Source: Microcoleus sp. bin48.metabat.b7b8b9.023
Lineage (GTDB): Bacteria > Cyanobacteriota > Cyanobacteriia > Cyanobacteriales > Microcoleaceae
Direction: 5' to 3'
Length of the DNA: 64,000 bases
NCBI RefSeq assembly: GCF_013299185.1
Contig: NZ_JAAFKG010000009.1
Coordinates: 81,589-145,588, forward strand
Translations under genes and position numbers: made by a program
Shown: positions 44,490 to 53,671 of the stretch, in pieces
Position numbering within the stretch: the stretch's first letter is position 1
Layout: the number at the start of each line of letters is the position of its first letter
Notes under the pieces: model-generated
Seen by the model: the letters and a program-made list of their open reading frames with translations, nothing else
Databases searched by the model: none
What the model was told of the DNA's origin: nothing

Positions 44490-45935
44490 TTGACACTCCC
44501 CGGTCTGAAGACGCGGGGATTCTTAAGGACCAACTTTGGGGGATGAATCCGCCCAAAGTTTAATTCTTAAAGGGTTAGTCAGTAACCCGCTACCCACTCG
44601 CTCAGTTATTGAGTCTATGGCTACTTTTGATTTCCTAATGATGTTTGCCGCACCGTTAACATCTGCATTCAGAATTAATTTCTGACCAGAACGGTACAAA
44701 CCTCGTTTAATTCTTTTACCAGACGGTTGCCAATTGTCGGGTTTTTCACCAACTTTCACGGGCAGTAAGTCTCGGTCCAAGAAGCTGGCTTTTGAGGTGT
44801 AGGATTCGTCTTGCTCTACAAATCTCCATCCTTTGAGAGCGCACTCTTGTTGTAGTCTATCTTTGACTTTAGCTGTGGGTATTTGGACAAAGTTTTGATT
44901 AGTTACGACCCCCATATTTACTTCTTGCTTAGGTCTTTTATTCCAACCAAAAACTATGACATTGATTTGGTGATTTTCGCAATACCCTATTATGGTTCTA
45001 ACTGCTTTATTTACCGCGTCTCTCATTCTTCTGGCGCGAGTTTCTGACAACTGTTGCAGTCTTTTTGACGAGAAACCTTTGGGTAACTTGTATTGAGCGT
45101 GCGCCGATTGCACTCGCGCTTTTTCCTTATTAAACCACTGGTTCCAAGACTTCAGCTTTCGACCATCAATGATGAAAGGCTTACTATTACTAGAAACACA
45201 AGTCAACCAGTTATTGATGCCGTGGTCGATTCCCAAAACCCCTGTTACTTCCAGACTACAACTAGCGGCTTGTTCAGTTAGACTTTCATAGACATACTCA
45301 AGCCAGACTTCGCCATTTCTAGGGATTAGCCTGAGTTCTTTAATCTGGCAATCTTTCAGTCTTTCTGGTAAAGTCACCCAGAGCGCATCTTTCCCAAAGT
45401 GTTCTTTGCCTTTGGTTCCCAAAGGTAACCTTACCCGATTACCCACTATTTTTAAAGCTTGACCAGGATAGGAAACTTGGTACATCGCCCCTTTAGTTCT
45501 GTACTTGGGTAGCCTCGGTTTTTGATTAAGCTCTCCTTTCTTGGCTAACTTTTGTAGGGTTCGGAAAGAGCTAAAGGATTCAGCGACCGATTTTAAAGAT
45601 TGTTGCGCGACTTGCGAGTAGAGTAAGCCGTAATTCTCGTTGCCTTTGGCAATTTTGTACAAATCTGGGTATTTAATTGCACCTTTGTCCTTAAAGTACC
45701 GTTGCCGACTTTCGTAAGTCCCGACATTAAACAGATTGTTTGACCACTTCAACAGTTGCTCGACAATGGTTTTGTCGAGTCCTGTTAAATGCCAAACGTC
45801 TCTTTGTACTGCGTACATCTTTTTTTACCCTCCTTGATTGATTTTACTAGAATTGGTAAATATTTAACTGGCAGGATAAATCCTGCAATGCCCTTTCATC
45901 CCTGGACTAAAGTCGCAGGGTTTTCAGGGTATTTC
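44490..45935 (-). mobile_element. IS200/IS605-type element carrying only tnpB (rearranged-site type)
   Basis: Right end at 44490-44524: AAGAATC, hairpin CCCCG...CGGGG, AGTGTCAA (minus strand). Left side holds hairpin GCAGGATTTATCCTGC (45871-45886) and TTTAGTCCAGGGATGAAAG. There is no TnpA transposase, so any movement would need one in trans. The left border is approximate. Confidence 0.8.
44523..45818 (-). CDS. tnpB: TnpB-family RNA-guided nuclease with rearranged catalytic site
   Basis: This 431-residue TnpB protein has the RuvC-I aspartate in GVLGIDHGINNW and the RuvC-III aspartate in NADVNGAANI. In place of the usual (I/V)xED of RuvC-II it reads INVIVFGWNKRP, with Gly where Glu is expected. 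A conserved-looking Glu lies about 47 residues later in DESYTSKAS. Fanzor proteins and a subset of TnpBs show this same relocation of the glutamate. The CxxC zinc finger of classical TnpB is also missing. It probably uses an omega-RNA from the element's right end. Frame intact, so possibly active. Confidence 0.9.
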   Translation of the reverse strand: MYAVQRDVWHLTGLDKTIVEQLLKWSNNLFNVGTYESRQRYFKDKGAIKYPDLYKIAKGNENYGLLYSQVAQQSLKSVAESFSSFRTLQKLAKKGELNQKPRLPKYRTKGAMYQVSYPGQALKIVGNRVRLPLGTKGKEHFGKDALWVTLPERLKDCQIKELRLIPRNGEVWLEYVYESLTEQAASCSLEVTGVLGIDHGINNWLTCVSSNSKPFIIDGRKLKSWNQWFNKEKARVQSAHAQYKLPKGFSSKRLQQLSETRARRMRDAVNKAVRTIIGYCENHQINVIVFGWNKRPKQEVNMGVVTNQNFVQIPTAKVKDRLQQECALKGWRFVEQDESYTSKASFLDRDLLPVKVGEKPDNWQPSGKRIKRGLYRSGQKLILNADVNGAANIIRKSKVAIDSITERVGSGLLTNPLRIKLWADSSPKVGP

Positions 45936-46015
45936 TTATAATTGGTCGCTGGTAGTTGATTTTCGCCCATCACCACCCTTTGCTCTCCCTGTCTCCTCAC
46001 TCGGACTCTCACGGG

Positions 46016-48097
46016 CTAACCCACGTTCGCAGCTATAGGAGGCAGGGCTAGCCGCAGCCCAGAGCGATCGCTGCTTTTGCCGGGAACGACCCTGTTTGTC
46101 GGCTGCTCTTTGAGTGCGACTTTGAAAGATACATCGCCAGTTGGGGGAAGATAGCTTTGGGGACTGAGTACCCCTCCCGAACTCGGAGATGGTGGCGAAA
46201 TAAACGGTTCTTTGATGAATGGTTCTTTGGTAAACGGATCTGGTTCCCGGCTGGGTTTTTCAGGTTTAGTGCGATTGACGCGCGATGGCAAATCTTGACT
46301 TCTAGGCGGGTTCGACTCCATAGCAGGCCCTGCCCCGTTCTGGAAAACTGAGGAGTTGTCCGGCTGTTTGGGCAAAGCCGGTACAGCGGGCAAAATCGGA
46401 GTAGGTTTGGGTTGTCCTGGGCCTGGCAGATTGGTTTCTCCTGTCAGGGGGACTGGGGAAGCCGACCCGGGCCCGTAGGTACCGCTTTTGGGTGCTCCTG
46501 GCAAGGTCGAATTTGGAGTCTTTGGTGCCAATCCGGGGTTGATTGGGGCTTCTAGAACCACAGAAGAGCGCATCGGTCGATCGAATATACTAGAAATTTG
46601 TTCGACGCGTTTGAGGATGCGATCGCCTGCTGCTCCATTCACCACTTTCGGCTGAAACTTTTTCACCTCCACAGGCAAAAATTCTACCTTCATATTCCTG
46701 TCTTTGAGGGATACTTTCAGGACTGCGGTATCGTAATCGCTGCGAGCATTCCCCCCGAATATAAAATTACCCAACGAGTAAACTATCGGGCGGCCCTTGT
46801 AAACTTCGGCACCTTGCAGGACGTGGGGATGGTGTCCCACTACCAAATCTGCACCTTGATCGATCGTGAACCGAGCCAAATCTATCTGCCAGTCCCCCGG
46901 ATAATCTGCCAATTCGACTCCCCAGTGGTAATTAACAATAATCCAGTCTACCTGACCTTTGAGAGCTCGAATATCCTCTGCCACCCGATTGTTACGCCTG
47001 GGGTTGGTGCCAGCCTTACCTTGGTCGGCAGCATGAAGGTCAGCATCGTAATAACCGAGGTACGCGATCCGCTGACCCTTAACCTCAATAATATCTGGAC
47101 GCCTTGCTTCTTTAAGATCTCTACCGGCTCCCAGATGCCCTATACCAGCATTATTTAGAGTATTTATAGTTTCCACCAGCCCCGGTTCCTCGTAATCCAT
47201 AGCGTGGCTGTTTGCCAGATTGACAATATCCACTCCTCCTGCTGTTAATACTTTCACCGATTCTGGATCGGCTTTAAAATTTAATTGTTTTTTGCCAGAA
47301 CCCAAGGTAGAGCGAGTCAGGGGGTTTTCTAGATTAACCATCGACACATCTGCTTGCCGGTACTCGTCCATATTGGCAAAAGCCCAATGGTAATCGTTGC
47401 CCCCAGATGCGGAAATCGCATCGGATAGATTCACATTTCCTCCGAACATCAGCGTTACGGTGGGGTCGTAGGGATTAGCAACCTGCTTTTGTTGCACTAC
47501 AGGTACTAATTCTAAGGCCGCTTGCACAGCATCCGGACGTTTGGGAGGCGGCCCCGACATTACCGCAGCTTGGTGGTAAGCGGAGGCTGGGGACATTAGC
47601 CGTAGGGCTACAGCCTCGTGGTAGCTCACCCAACACCCTAATATAAATGATGCCAGTGCCGAGCCCACTAGCAGTAGAGAACGATATGTTTTAAATTTAA
47701 CCCAATCGACGACTAATAGGGAACGGTAACGCCGCTGGTTGCGGTTTGCTGGAGTCACAATTCGTACTGACTGTTTCCAGAGAATCTCTGGTTCCCCAGC
47801 CAAGCGCGCGTGAATTCGCACTCCTTCTACTGCTGGCGAGTTGAGTCTCCAGAGTTGGTGACAAATAAATTTAACTAAGCCTTCGCGGAGAGTGCTCCCC
47901 AGTAATGTATTCTCTGGCGCAAATCCGCGTTGGAATTCTACTAGGATTTGGACGCAGCCGGCTTGAGCCTGTTCGACGCGGGCATAAATCCCCTCGGGTC
48001 GCAGCAAGCTGTCAATCCAGTAATTCAGGGCCTGAAAGTTGCCCGATCGCGCTAGCTCCAAGATAGACGGCTGCGACCAATTTTCTGCATATACCAT
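46016..48097 (-). CDS. CapA-family (poly-gamma-glutamate synthesis-like) membrane protein
   Basis: This 693-residue protein has an N-terminal ~140-residue cytosolic region, one membrane segment (LLLVGSALASFILGCW, about residue 145), and then a CapA/PGA_cap metallophosphatase-like domain (about 205-500): TLMFGGNVNLSDAI, VSMVNLENPLT, VDIVNLANSHAMDY, NYHWGVELADYP, VVGHHPHVLQG and SLGNFIFGG. A long Pro/Ser-rich tail follows. CapA-like proteins are linked to capsule polymer retention, but most relatives are uncharacterised. The ATG at 48097 follows AGGAGGCTAATTG. tnpB elements flank the gene on both sides. Confidence 0.85.
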   Translation of the reverse strand: MVYAENWSQPSILELARSGNFQALNYWIDSLLRPEGIYARVEQAQAGCVQILVEFQRGFAPENTLLGSTLREGLVKFICHQLWRLNSPAVEGVRIHARLAGEPEILWKQSVRIVTPANRNQRRYRSLLVVDWVKFKTYRSLLLVGSALASFILGCWVSYHEAVALRLMSPASAYHQAAVMSGPPPKRPDAVQAALELVPVVQQKQVANPYDPTVTLMFGGNVNLSDAISASGGNDYHWAFANMDEYRQADVSMVNLENPLTRSTLGSGKKQLNFKADPESVKVLTAGGVDIVNLANSHAMDYEEPGLVETINTLNNAGIGHLGAGRDLKEARRPDIIEVKGQRIAYLGYYDADLHAADQGKAGTNPRRNNRVAEDIRALKGQVDWIIVNYHWGVELADYPGDWQIDLARFTIDQGADLVVGHHPHVLQGAEVYKGRPIVYSLGNFIFGGNARSDYDTAVLKVSLKDRNMKVEFLPVEVKKFQPKVVNGAAGDRILKRVEQISSIFDRPMRSSVVLEAPINPGLAPKTPNSTLPGAPKSGTYGPGSASPVPLTGETNLPGPGQPKPTPILPAVPALPKQPDNSSVFQNGAGPAMESNPPRSQDLPSRVNRTKPEKPSREPDPFTKEPFIKEPFISPPSPSSGGVLSPQSYLPPTGDVSFKVALKEQPTNRVVPGKSSDRSGLRLALPPIAANVG

Positions 48098-48322
48098 CAA
48101 TTAGCCTCCTTAACACGTTCGAGCGATGACTTCAATTTGTTTTGAACGGAACTACAATTTTTTTAGCTTAACCGCCACTTCGCTGCCCGTTTTGAAGCTA
48201 GTTTTTGGTCGCCACCATTTTCTACATTTAGGTGATGCTTGCTGTCAGTGATTTTTATCACATTTTGGGATCTGGATTGTAGATTTTTGATTTTTGATTT
48301 GAGATTTGACATTTGAGATCGA

Positions 48323-49622
48323 TTGACATAGTCACCGCCAGATCGAACGTGCGGTGATTCTTGACGCTTCACAGGGGTCTGCTACCTTTGGTAGTCTTAC
48401 GTCCCCTCTGCGCCCGTTTAGAGTCGTGGCAATGCCCTATCCCGACTTTGTTTATATTTTTAGCTGCATTCTCATCGCGATCGTGTTCAATACCACAATT
48501 CAAGCATTGAACCGAGCGGACTTTCAAATCCAACTTTCCCCACTTATATCCGCAATCAGAACAGATTTGACTGGTAGGTTCCCACCGACTAATGACCCTA
48601 AATTCCCTGTCCAACCTCTGGGACTTAGCCTCACACAACACCCTAAACTCATACCAGCCTTGTTGGCTAATTGCTCTTGAGAGTTTGCGATTCTTTACCA
48701 TTCCCGACACATTCAAGTCTTCCAAAACAATTACTTGGTTTTCGTTAACTATCTTGGTTGACAATTGGTGCAAGAAATCTTTACGCAAGTCCGCTATTTG
48801 GTTGTGCAGCTTGGCTATTTTAATCCGAGTTTTATCTCTGCGCTTAGAGTTTTTGGGTTGGCGGGCCCCTTTGCGCTGTAATTTACGAACTTTCCGGTCT
48901 AACTTTTTATAGTTAGGACTTTCGGCTTTTTCTCCATTACTCATTACTGCAAAGGTTTTGATTCCTAAATCAATACCGACGCTTTGATTTTTAGCATCGA
49001 CTTGAACTGGTTCAATCTCTACAACAAAGCTAAGAAAATAGCGGTTAGCGCCATCCTTGATAATCGTTACTGAGCTGGGTTTTGATGGTAGTTCCCTGGA
49101 CCATATGGGCTTAACAATTCCAATTTTGGCTAAATAAACACCCTCTCCTTTAATTGAGAACCCTCCGCGCGTTAACCTTGCCGATTGGCTGTTTATACGC
49201 TTTTTGAACTTAGGATAGCCAACTTTGCGCCCCTTTCTTTTTCCTTTCCAGAACTCAAAGAAGTTCTTAAATGCTGTCTCTAAATCGGCTATTGACTGTT
49301 GCAAAGGGATATTAGAAACTTCACTTAACCAAGCTCTTTCTTCAGTCTTTTTTGCCTGAGTGATTACTATTTTCTGAATTTCAGCCGATTTGGGCTTCTT
49401 TTCGGACTGCTTACAAAGTGCAAGTGCATCATTCCAAACTACACGAACACAACCAAATAACTGAGCTAGGCTCTGTTTTTGTTGGCTGGTCGGATAAAAT
49501 CTGTATTGATACCTTGCTTTCATTTTTCCTGTTATTTACTTTTACTTACTCTATCATACTATGACTTGCTGATAGAATTAGGAATAATTAAAGCCGTCCT
49601 ATAAGGACGGGGCTTGTGTCCC
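48323..49622 (-). mobile_element. IS200/IS605-type element carrying only tnpB (canonical)
   Basis: Right end 48323-48362 (minus strand AAGAATC, hairpin ACCGC...GCGGT, then ATGTCAA). Left hairpin CCGTCC/GGACGG at 49594-49610. No tnpA. The DNA between the right end and the tnpB stop probably encodes the 3' part of an omega-RNA. Confidence 0.82.
48369..49523 (-). CDS. tnpB: TnpB RNA-guided nuclease (canonical)
   Basis: This 384-residue protein has the N-terminal TnpB motif YRFYPTSQQKQSL, RuvC-I GIDLGIKTFAV, RuvC-II IVLEDLNVSGM, a zinc finger (CSDCGYKW ... CLNCG) and RuvC-III HDRDENAAKNI. All three catalytic acids and all four cysteines are present, so the protein looks functional. TnpB cuts DNA guided by an RNA derived from the element's right end and helps keep the element in the genome. 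The ATG follows ACAGGAAAA. Confidence 0.95.
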   Translation of the reverse strand: MKARYQYRFYPTSQQKQSLAQLFGCVRVVWNDALALCKQSEKKPKSAEIQKIVITQAKKTEERAWLSEVSNIPLQQSIADLETAFKNFFEFWKGKRKGRKVGYPKFKKRINSQSARLTRGGFSIKGEGVYLAKIGIVKPIWSRELPSKPSSVTIIKDGANRYFLSFVVEIEPVQVDAKNQSVGIDLGIKTFAVMSNGEKAESPNYKKLDRKVRKLQRKGARQPKNSKRRDKTRIKIAKLHNQIADLRKDFLHQLSTKIVNENQVIVLEDLNVSGMVKNRKLSRAISQQGWYEFRVLCEAKSQRLDREFRVISRWEPTSQICSDCGYKWGKLDLKVRSVQCLNCGIEHDRDENAAKNINKVGIGHCHDSKRAQRGRKTTKGSRPL

Positions 49623-49797
49623 ATTAATCTTGGTCAAGGGATAATTGAAGTTGAGATTTTCCAATTTTAGCGGTAATTGCGGGCGATCGCGCTCTGTAAA
49701 ACAGATGCTGCTAGGGGCGCGAACTCGTACAAGGCGAGTCAACAACCCGCTAAGTAGTATTCAATCTGCTGGCAAGGGAGTCAGTTCGATTTATGTT

Positions 49798-50577
49798 TTA
49801 CAATTCGGGAAATTTTCGTTCTCTAACTTCTAGGGAATAATCTTGGACAGCTTGGGTAATTGTCGATCGCAAATTGACGTAAGCTTTGGCAAAAGGCGGT
49901 TGTTTTTCGGAAAGTCCCAACAAATCGGAAGTAACCAAAACTTGTCCGTCGCAGTGCGGCCCGGCGCCGATACCAATGGTGGGAATAGTTAATTTTTCGG
50001 TAATTTGAGCCGCTAAGTCTGGGGGAATGTGCTCTAGGACGATCGCAAAGGCACCTGCTTCTTGAAGTGCGATCGACTCTGCTAGGATGCGATCGGCAGA
50101 TTCGGCTGTTTTGCCTTGTTTTTTGTAACCGAGTTGGTGTACCGACTGGGGAGTTAAACCAACGTGACCCATCACCGGAATCCCGGCGGATGTTAGCTGC
50201 GAAACGGTGGCCGCCATTGCTGGATATCCGCCCTCCAATTTTACAGCTTGAGCGCCAGTTTCTTTCAAAACTCTCCCGGCCGAGTGCATGGCTTGCTGGG
50301 GACTTTCCTGGTAAGTCAAAAACGGCAAATCCACAACAACTAATGCTTGCTTGACGCCGCGACGGACTGCTTTAGCGTGGTGCAGTATTTCATCGAGGGT
50401 TAGCGGTAGCGTAGTTTCGTAGCCCAATATTGGCATGGCGAGGGAATCGCCGACTAGGATGATGTCAGTGCCTGCTTGGTCGAGTAGTTGGGCGATCGCG
50501 TAATCATAACCGGTCAGCGCCACAATTCGACGCCCTTGCTGTTTCCACTGAATCAGTTGATGTGTAGTTACTGCCAT
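49798..50577 (-). CDS. panB: 3-methyl-2-oxobutanoate hydroxymethyltransferase
   Basis: PanB adds a hydroxymethyl group to alpha-ketoisovalerate, the first step of pantothenate (coenzyme A) synthesis. The protein has [34 protein letters not shown] (Mg-binding Asp), [28 protein letters not shown] and EHIPPDLA. Starting at the ATG at 50577 gives a normal 259 residues. The frame continues upstream to 50700, but that part is three translated copies of a 21-bp repeat (MRYARFP) and is not part of the gene. Confidence 0.94.
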   Translation of the reverse strand: MAVTTHQLIQWKQQGRRIVALTGYDYAIAQLLDQAGTDIILVGDSLAMPILGYETTLPLTLDEILHHAKAVRRGVKQALVVVDLPFLTYQESPQQAMHSAGRVLKETGAQAVKLEGGYPAMAATVSQLTSAGIPVMGHVGLTPQSVHQLGYKKQGKTAESADRILAESIALQEAGAFAIVLEHIPPDLAAQITEKLTIPTIGIGAGPHCDGQVLVTSDLLGLSEKQPPFAKAYVNLRSTITQAVQDYSLEVRERKFPEL

Positions 50578-50633
50578 TTTATTGCAAAAATATCTGGCCT
50601 TTTTTAGATAGATTAGGTACTCATGGGGATCGG

Positions 50634-50700
50634 GCATCGGGAATCGGGCATAGCGCATCGGGAATCGGGCATAGCGCATCGGGAATCGGGCATAACGCAT
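50634..50700. repeat. Three 21-bp tandem repeats upstream of panB
   Basis: Units of GGGAATCGGGCATAGCGCAT type, giving the false N-terminal extension MRYARFP x3 if read with panB. Confidence 0.9.
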
Positions 50701-50814
50701 ACCTTACTTTTTTGAGAACCGCTATATGTCTGGTAATGGCTAATGGCTAATGGGAGGAAAGCTTTTGAACCGCAAGCTTTTCGGTGATTGCCGATTACCT
50801 TTTTTCATTACCTA

Positions 50815-50947
50815 TTCCTCAAGCTTACCAGGAAAAATTGGTTGAAAGCCCGCCCGCCCGATCGGGAGAAATTTAAAACAGACGATTCATTACTCAAATC
50901 CTCGGACTTCCAGGTAGAGGTCAACTGTCAACTGTCAACTGTCAACT
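50815..50947 (-). repeat. Dispersed element, copy C, with adjoining heptamers
   Basis: Reverse-strand copy of the ~110-bp element at 2225 and 34140 (GTCCGAGGATTTGAGTAATG ... GGCGGGCTTTCAACCAATT), abutting GTCAACT heptamers at 50930-50947. The remaining gap DNA (50701-50814, 50948-51056) shows nothing else. Confidence 0.85.
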
Positions 50948-51056
50948 AAGGAATGGCAATTTAATAACTTAAGCAATCTCGAACTTTCAATCCTTGCCTG
51001 CAAAGCTAGCGGGCGTAAAGATGCTGAAATTATTGAATTTTCATTCCTAAATGAAC

Positions 51057-52091
51057 TCATCTTTCGATCGAACTGCTATATGAATTGTCGATCGCCAATT
51101 TTTGCCTAGTTTCGCTCGATCGCCTCGCAGCATCCGCTAATTTCAAAGCGTACAAACTACTGGTATTCTTGACGTACAACGGCGTACCATTTAACAAACA
51201 GTCTAACACCATATCCGTATCCTTAGCAAACAAACCGCGCCGCGTTCCTACTGCGATCGCCTGCCGATTTTCTCCCTGAATCAATTGACCGGATTCGGGA
51301 GTGAAAATCAGGGTTCCGGCTTCTCCGTAGATAGTAAAAATGTTTTCCGACTGCCAAAAAGTCTCTCCTTTTCCATAAACAGCTTCAGCGACAACGCCAT
51401 TGGTAAAGCGCAACTGTGCGTTGCACAAACAAGCTTTGTAGAAATCCGGCTGAGTCTCCCAAAATTGAGTTTGACAGTTAACGGTTCCGACTTCTCCGAA
51501 CAAATCAGTAAATCGGTGCAGTCGAGAAATTGCCCCGATTAAGGGAAAGCCAAATAGGGAATGCTGAAAAGTCCAGCGCTGCGGTACGGTACGCTGAGGG
51601 GTAATAGTAATGTAGCGGGCATAAAAAACTTTACCGATTAATGGTAAGGATTCTTTGATTGCTTGATGCAAACCGCCTAACAGTTCGATGTGTTCGATGT
51701 GGAGGAGTTTTTGCTTTTGGGCGGCAAGGGCGATCGCCCTTTCGGCCTCAGACACATCTAAAGATAGAGGATATTCGACCACAACGTGCTTGTCATTTTC
51801 CAACGCCGCCAGGACGATCGCCCCATGATCGCGGTTCACAGTACATACAATTACCAAATCTAAATCGTCTCTTTCTACCAGCTTGCGCCAAGAAACCGCA
51901 GCCTCGGCGCCGAATGTTTGACAAAATGCTGCGGTTTTATCTGGGTTGTGGCCCGCGACTGCTACCAAGTTCGATCGGGCGTCAGCTACCAACGTCTCGG
52001 CCCTCAACTTAGCTGCAAAACCAGTACCCACAATCCCCACGCGAATAGGAGAATTTACTGCAAAACCAATGCCAGTATTAATTTGAGCCAT
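51057..52091 (-). CDS. bvdR: Biliverdin reductase (Gfo/Idh/MocA fold)
   Basis: This 344-residue oxidoreductase has an N-terminal Rossmann fold (VRVGIVGTGFAAKLRAETL) and a C-terminal alpha/beta domain. It matches cyanobacterial BvdR in the distinctive stretches HVVVEYPLSL, LLHIEHIELLGGLHQAI, FYARYITITPQRTVPQRWT, FGFPLIGAISRLHRFTDLFG and VGTRRGLFAKDT. BvdR reduces biliverdin IX-alpha to bilirubin with NADPH, and has been linked to normal phycobiliprotein levels in Synechocystis. It stands alone on the minus strand. Confidence 0.88.
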   Translation of the reverse strand: MAQINTGIGFAVNSPIRVGIVGTGFAAKLRAETLVADARSNLVAVAGHNPDKTAAFCQTFGAEAAVSWRKLVERDDLDLVIVCTVNRDHGAIVLAALENDKHVVVEYPLSLDVSEAERAIALAAQKQKLLHIEHIELLGGLHQAIKESLPLIGKVFYARYITITPQRTVPQRWTFQHSLFGFPLIGAISRLHRFTDLFGEVGTVNCQTQFWETQPDFYKACLCNAQLRFTNGVVAEAVYGKGETFWQSENIFTIYGEAGTLIFTPESGQLIQGENRQAIAVGTRRGLFAKDTDMVLDCLLNGTPLYVKNTSSLYALKLADAARRSSETRQKLAIDNSYSSSIER

Positions 52092-52736
52092 AGGATTTTA
52101 GATTTTAGATTTTAGTTTAGTTAAAGACTTGCACCCAAGTCTGGTGCGGTATGTCGCAACCGCCACATCGGGCGCGGTCATAAATAATCTCGCGAACAAA
52201 GCCCATACTCGTTAAGCATAAATGGTTTGATGCCCGTACTGTGCAACGGTCAACTGTGGAACCCTTCAACTTCGCTGACTGTCAACTGTGGAACCCTTCA
52301 ACTTCGCTGACTGTCAACTGTCAACTGTCAACTGTCAACTGTCAACTGACAAGACTGTCAACTGTCCAAGGCTGGGGGGACAAATTCCAGCAAGTCTGGC
52401 TGAAAGTCGATGACACACCGCATACCAAAAATCGGATTTTTTGGTTGTCGGGTTCAAAACAGGATTTTTTTCCGCAACCGGGTTATTTGGCGTAAGTCTT
52501 GCGGCAACAGTATCACAAGGCTGAACCCAACATAGGTATAAGTAATTAAGATGAAATTAGAAAAAGTTATAACTAATCCCATTCAAATCTTTTGTAAATA
52601 AGTGTTGCAACCTCCCTTCTTTCCCCTACTATCATAAAGGGAACGAACCTAAGAGCTAACCTTAAAGCTAATAGAGCCTTGAAGTTTGCATTAGGAAAAC
52701 TTATCAATATTGTTGAATTTTTGAGAGGATTAGTGC
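52092..52736. other. Intergenic with heptamer repeats and petF leader
   Basis: CAACTGT heptamers run at about 52246-52350 and include two copies of a longer unit (GTGGAACCCTTCAACTTCGC). The final 200 bases are AT-rich and hold the petF promoter and leader; GAGAGGATTAGTGC precedes the ATG. Confidence 0.7.
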
Positions 52737-53036
52737 ATGGCAACTTACAAAGTTACCCTCATCAGCGAAGCCGAAGGAATCAACCAGACCATTGACGTTG
52801 ATGACGATACTTACATTCTTGATGCTGCCGAAGAAGCAGGACTCGACCTCCCGTATTCTTGCCGCGCTGGAGCTTGCTCCACCTGCGCTGGCAAAATTAC
52901 TGCTGGCGAAATTGACCAATCTGACCAATCTTTCTTGGATGACGACCAAATCGAGGCCGGATTTGTTCTGACCTGCGTCGCTTATCCTAAGTCTGATTGT
53001 ACGATCGAAACTCACCAAGAAGAATCTCTCTACTAA
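52737..53036 (+). CDS. petF: Plant-type [2Fe-2S] ferredoxin
   Basis: This 99-residue soluble ferredoxin accepts electrons from photosystem I and passes them to ferredoxin-NADP reductase and other enzymes. The cluster ligands are in [13 protein letters not shown] (three cysteines in CxxxxCxxC) plus the fourth in VLTCVAYP. Length and the acidic character match photosynthetic PetF. It has its own leader and a large hairpin terminator, so it is probably monocistronic. Confidence 0.96.
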   Translation: MATYKVTLISEAEGINQTIDVDDDTYILDAAEEAGLDLPYSCRAGACSTCAGKITAGEIDQSDQSFLDDDQIEAGFVLTCVAYPKSDCTIETHQEESLY

Positions 53037-53067
53037 GAAAGGATTCACAGGCGCGGTGCGCTAATTG

Positions 53068-53132
53068 ACCCGGTTTCTTGTTTTCGTAATTGAGCTGTTT
53101 GGGCTTAATTACGTTAAGAGACTGGGTTTTTG
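53068..53132 (+). terminator. Terminator hairpin of petF
   Basis: Inner arms CGTAATTGAGC and GCTTAATTACG (one G-T pair) sit inside outer arms CCCGGTTTCTT and AAGAGACTGGG, followed by TTTTTGT. Confidence 0.65.
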
Positions 53133-53157
53133 TATTGAAAGACGGCGATAAAGATCG

Positions 53158-53660
53158 GACGTGCGGTTGAAATCGCGTCTATACAAAAAATGTCCGCAGC
53201 AGACGGCGGTTAGAAACCGCGTCTATACAAACGATGTCCGCAGCAGACGGCGGTTAGAAACCGCGTCTATACAAACGATGTCCGCAGCAGACGGCGGTTA
53301 GAAACCGCGTCTATACAAACGATGTCCGCCGGACGCCGACTCAAGAAATCCGCAGCAGACGGCGGTTAGAAACCGCGTCTATACAAACGATGTCCGCAGC
53401 AGACGGCGGTTGAAACCGCGTCTATACAAACGATGTCCGCCGGACGCGGACTCAAGAAATCCGCAGCAGACGGCGGTTAGAAACCGCGTCTATACAAACG
53501 ATGTCCGCAGCAGACGGCGGTTGAAACCGCGTCTATACAAACGATGTCCGCCGGACGCCGACTCAAGAAAGAAGATAAGGTAAATTTAACCGGCCACTCT
53601 TCAACCCGCGGAGGCGGGTTTTGTTTGTGTAGACGCGGTTTCAACCGCCGAATCTTATGC
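53158..53660. repeat. Tandem array of GACGGCGGTTAGAAACCGCGTC units
   Basis: About eight copies of a ~46-bp unit with palindrome GGCGGTTAGAAACCGC, CTATACAAACGATGTCCGC and, in every second or third unit, GGACGC(C/G)GACTCAAGAAA. An inverted copy lies at 53627-53650, near the end of the SpoIID-like gene. There are no unique spacers. Confidence 0.93.
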
Positions 53661-53671
53661 CGAATCTGATG

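Noticed and set aside
46598..47158. Plus-strand 186-codon frame within the CapA-family gene
   Set aside because: Antisense shadow of a gene with clear family motifs.
50578..50700. N-terminal extension of panB
   Set aside because: It is three translated 21-bp repeats plus spacer; the conserved PanB sequence begins at 50577.
53158..53660. CRISPR-like array after petF
   Set aside because: The segments between repeats are themselves repeated and there are no unique spacers.
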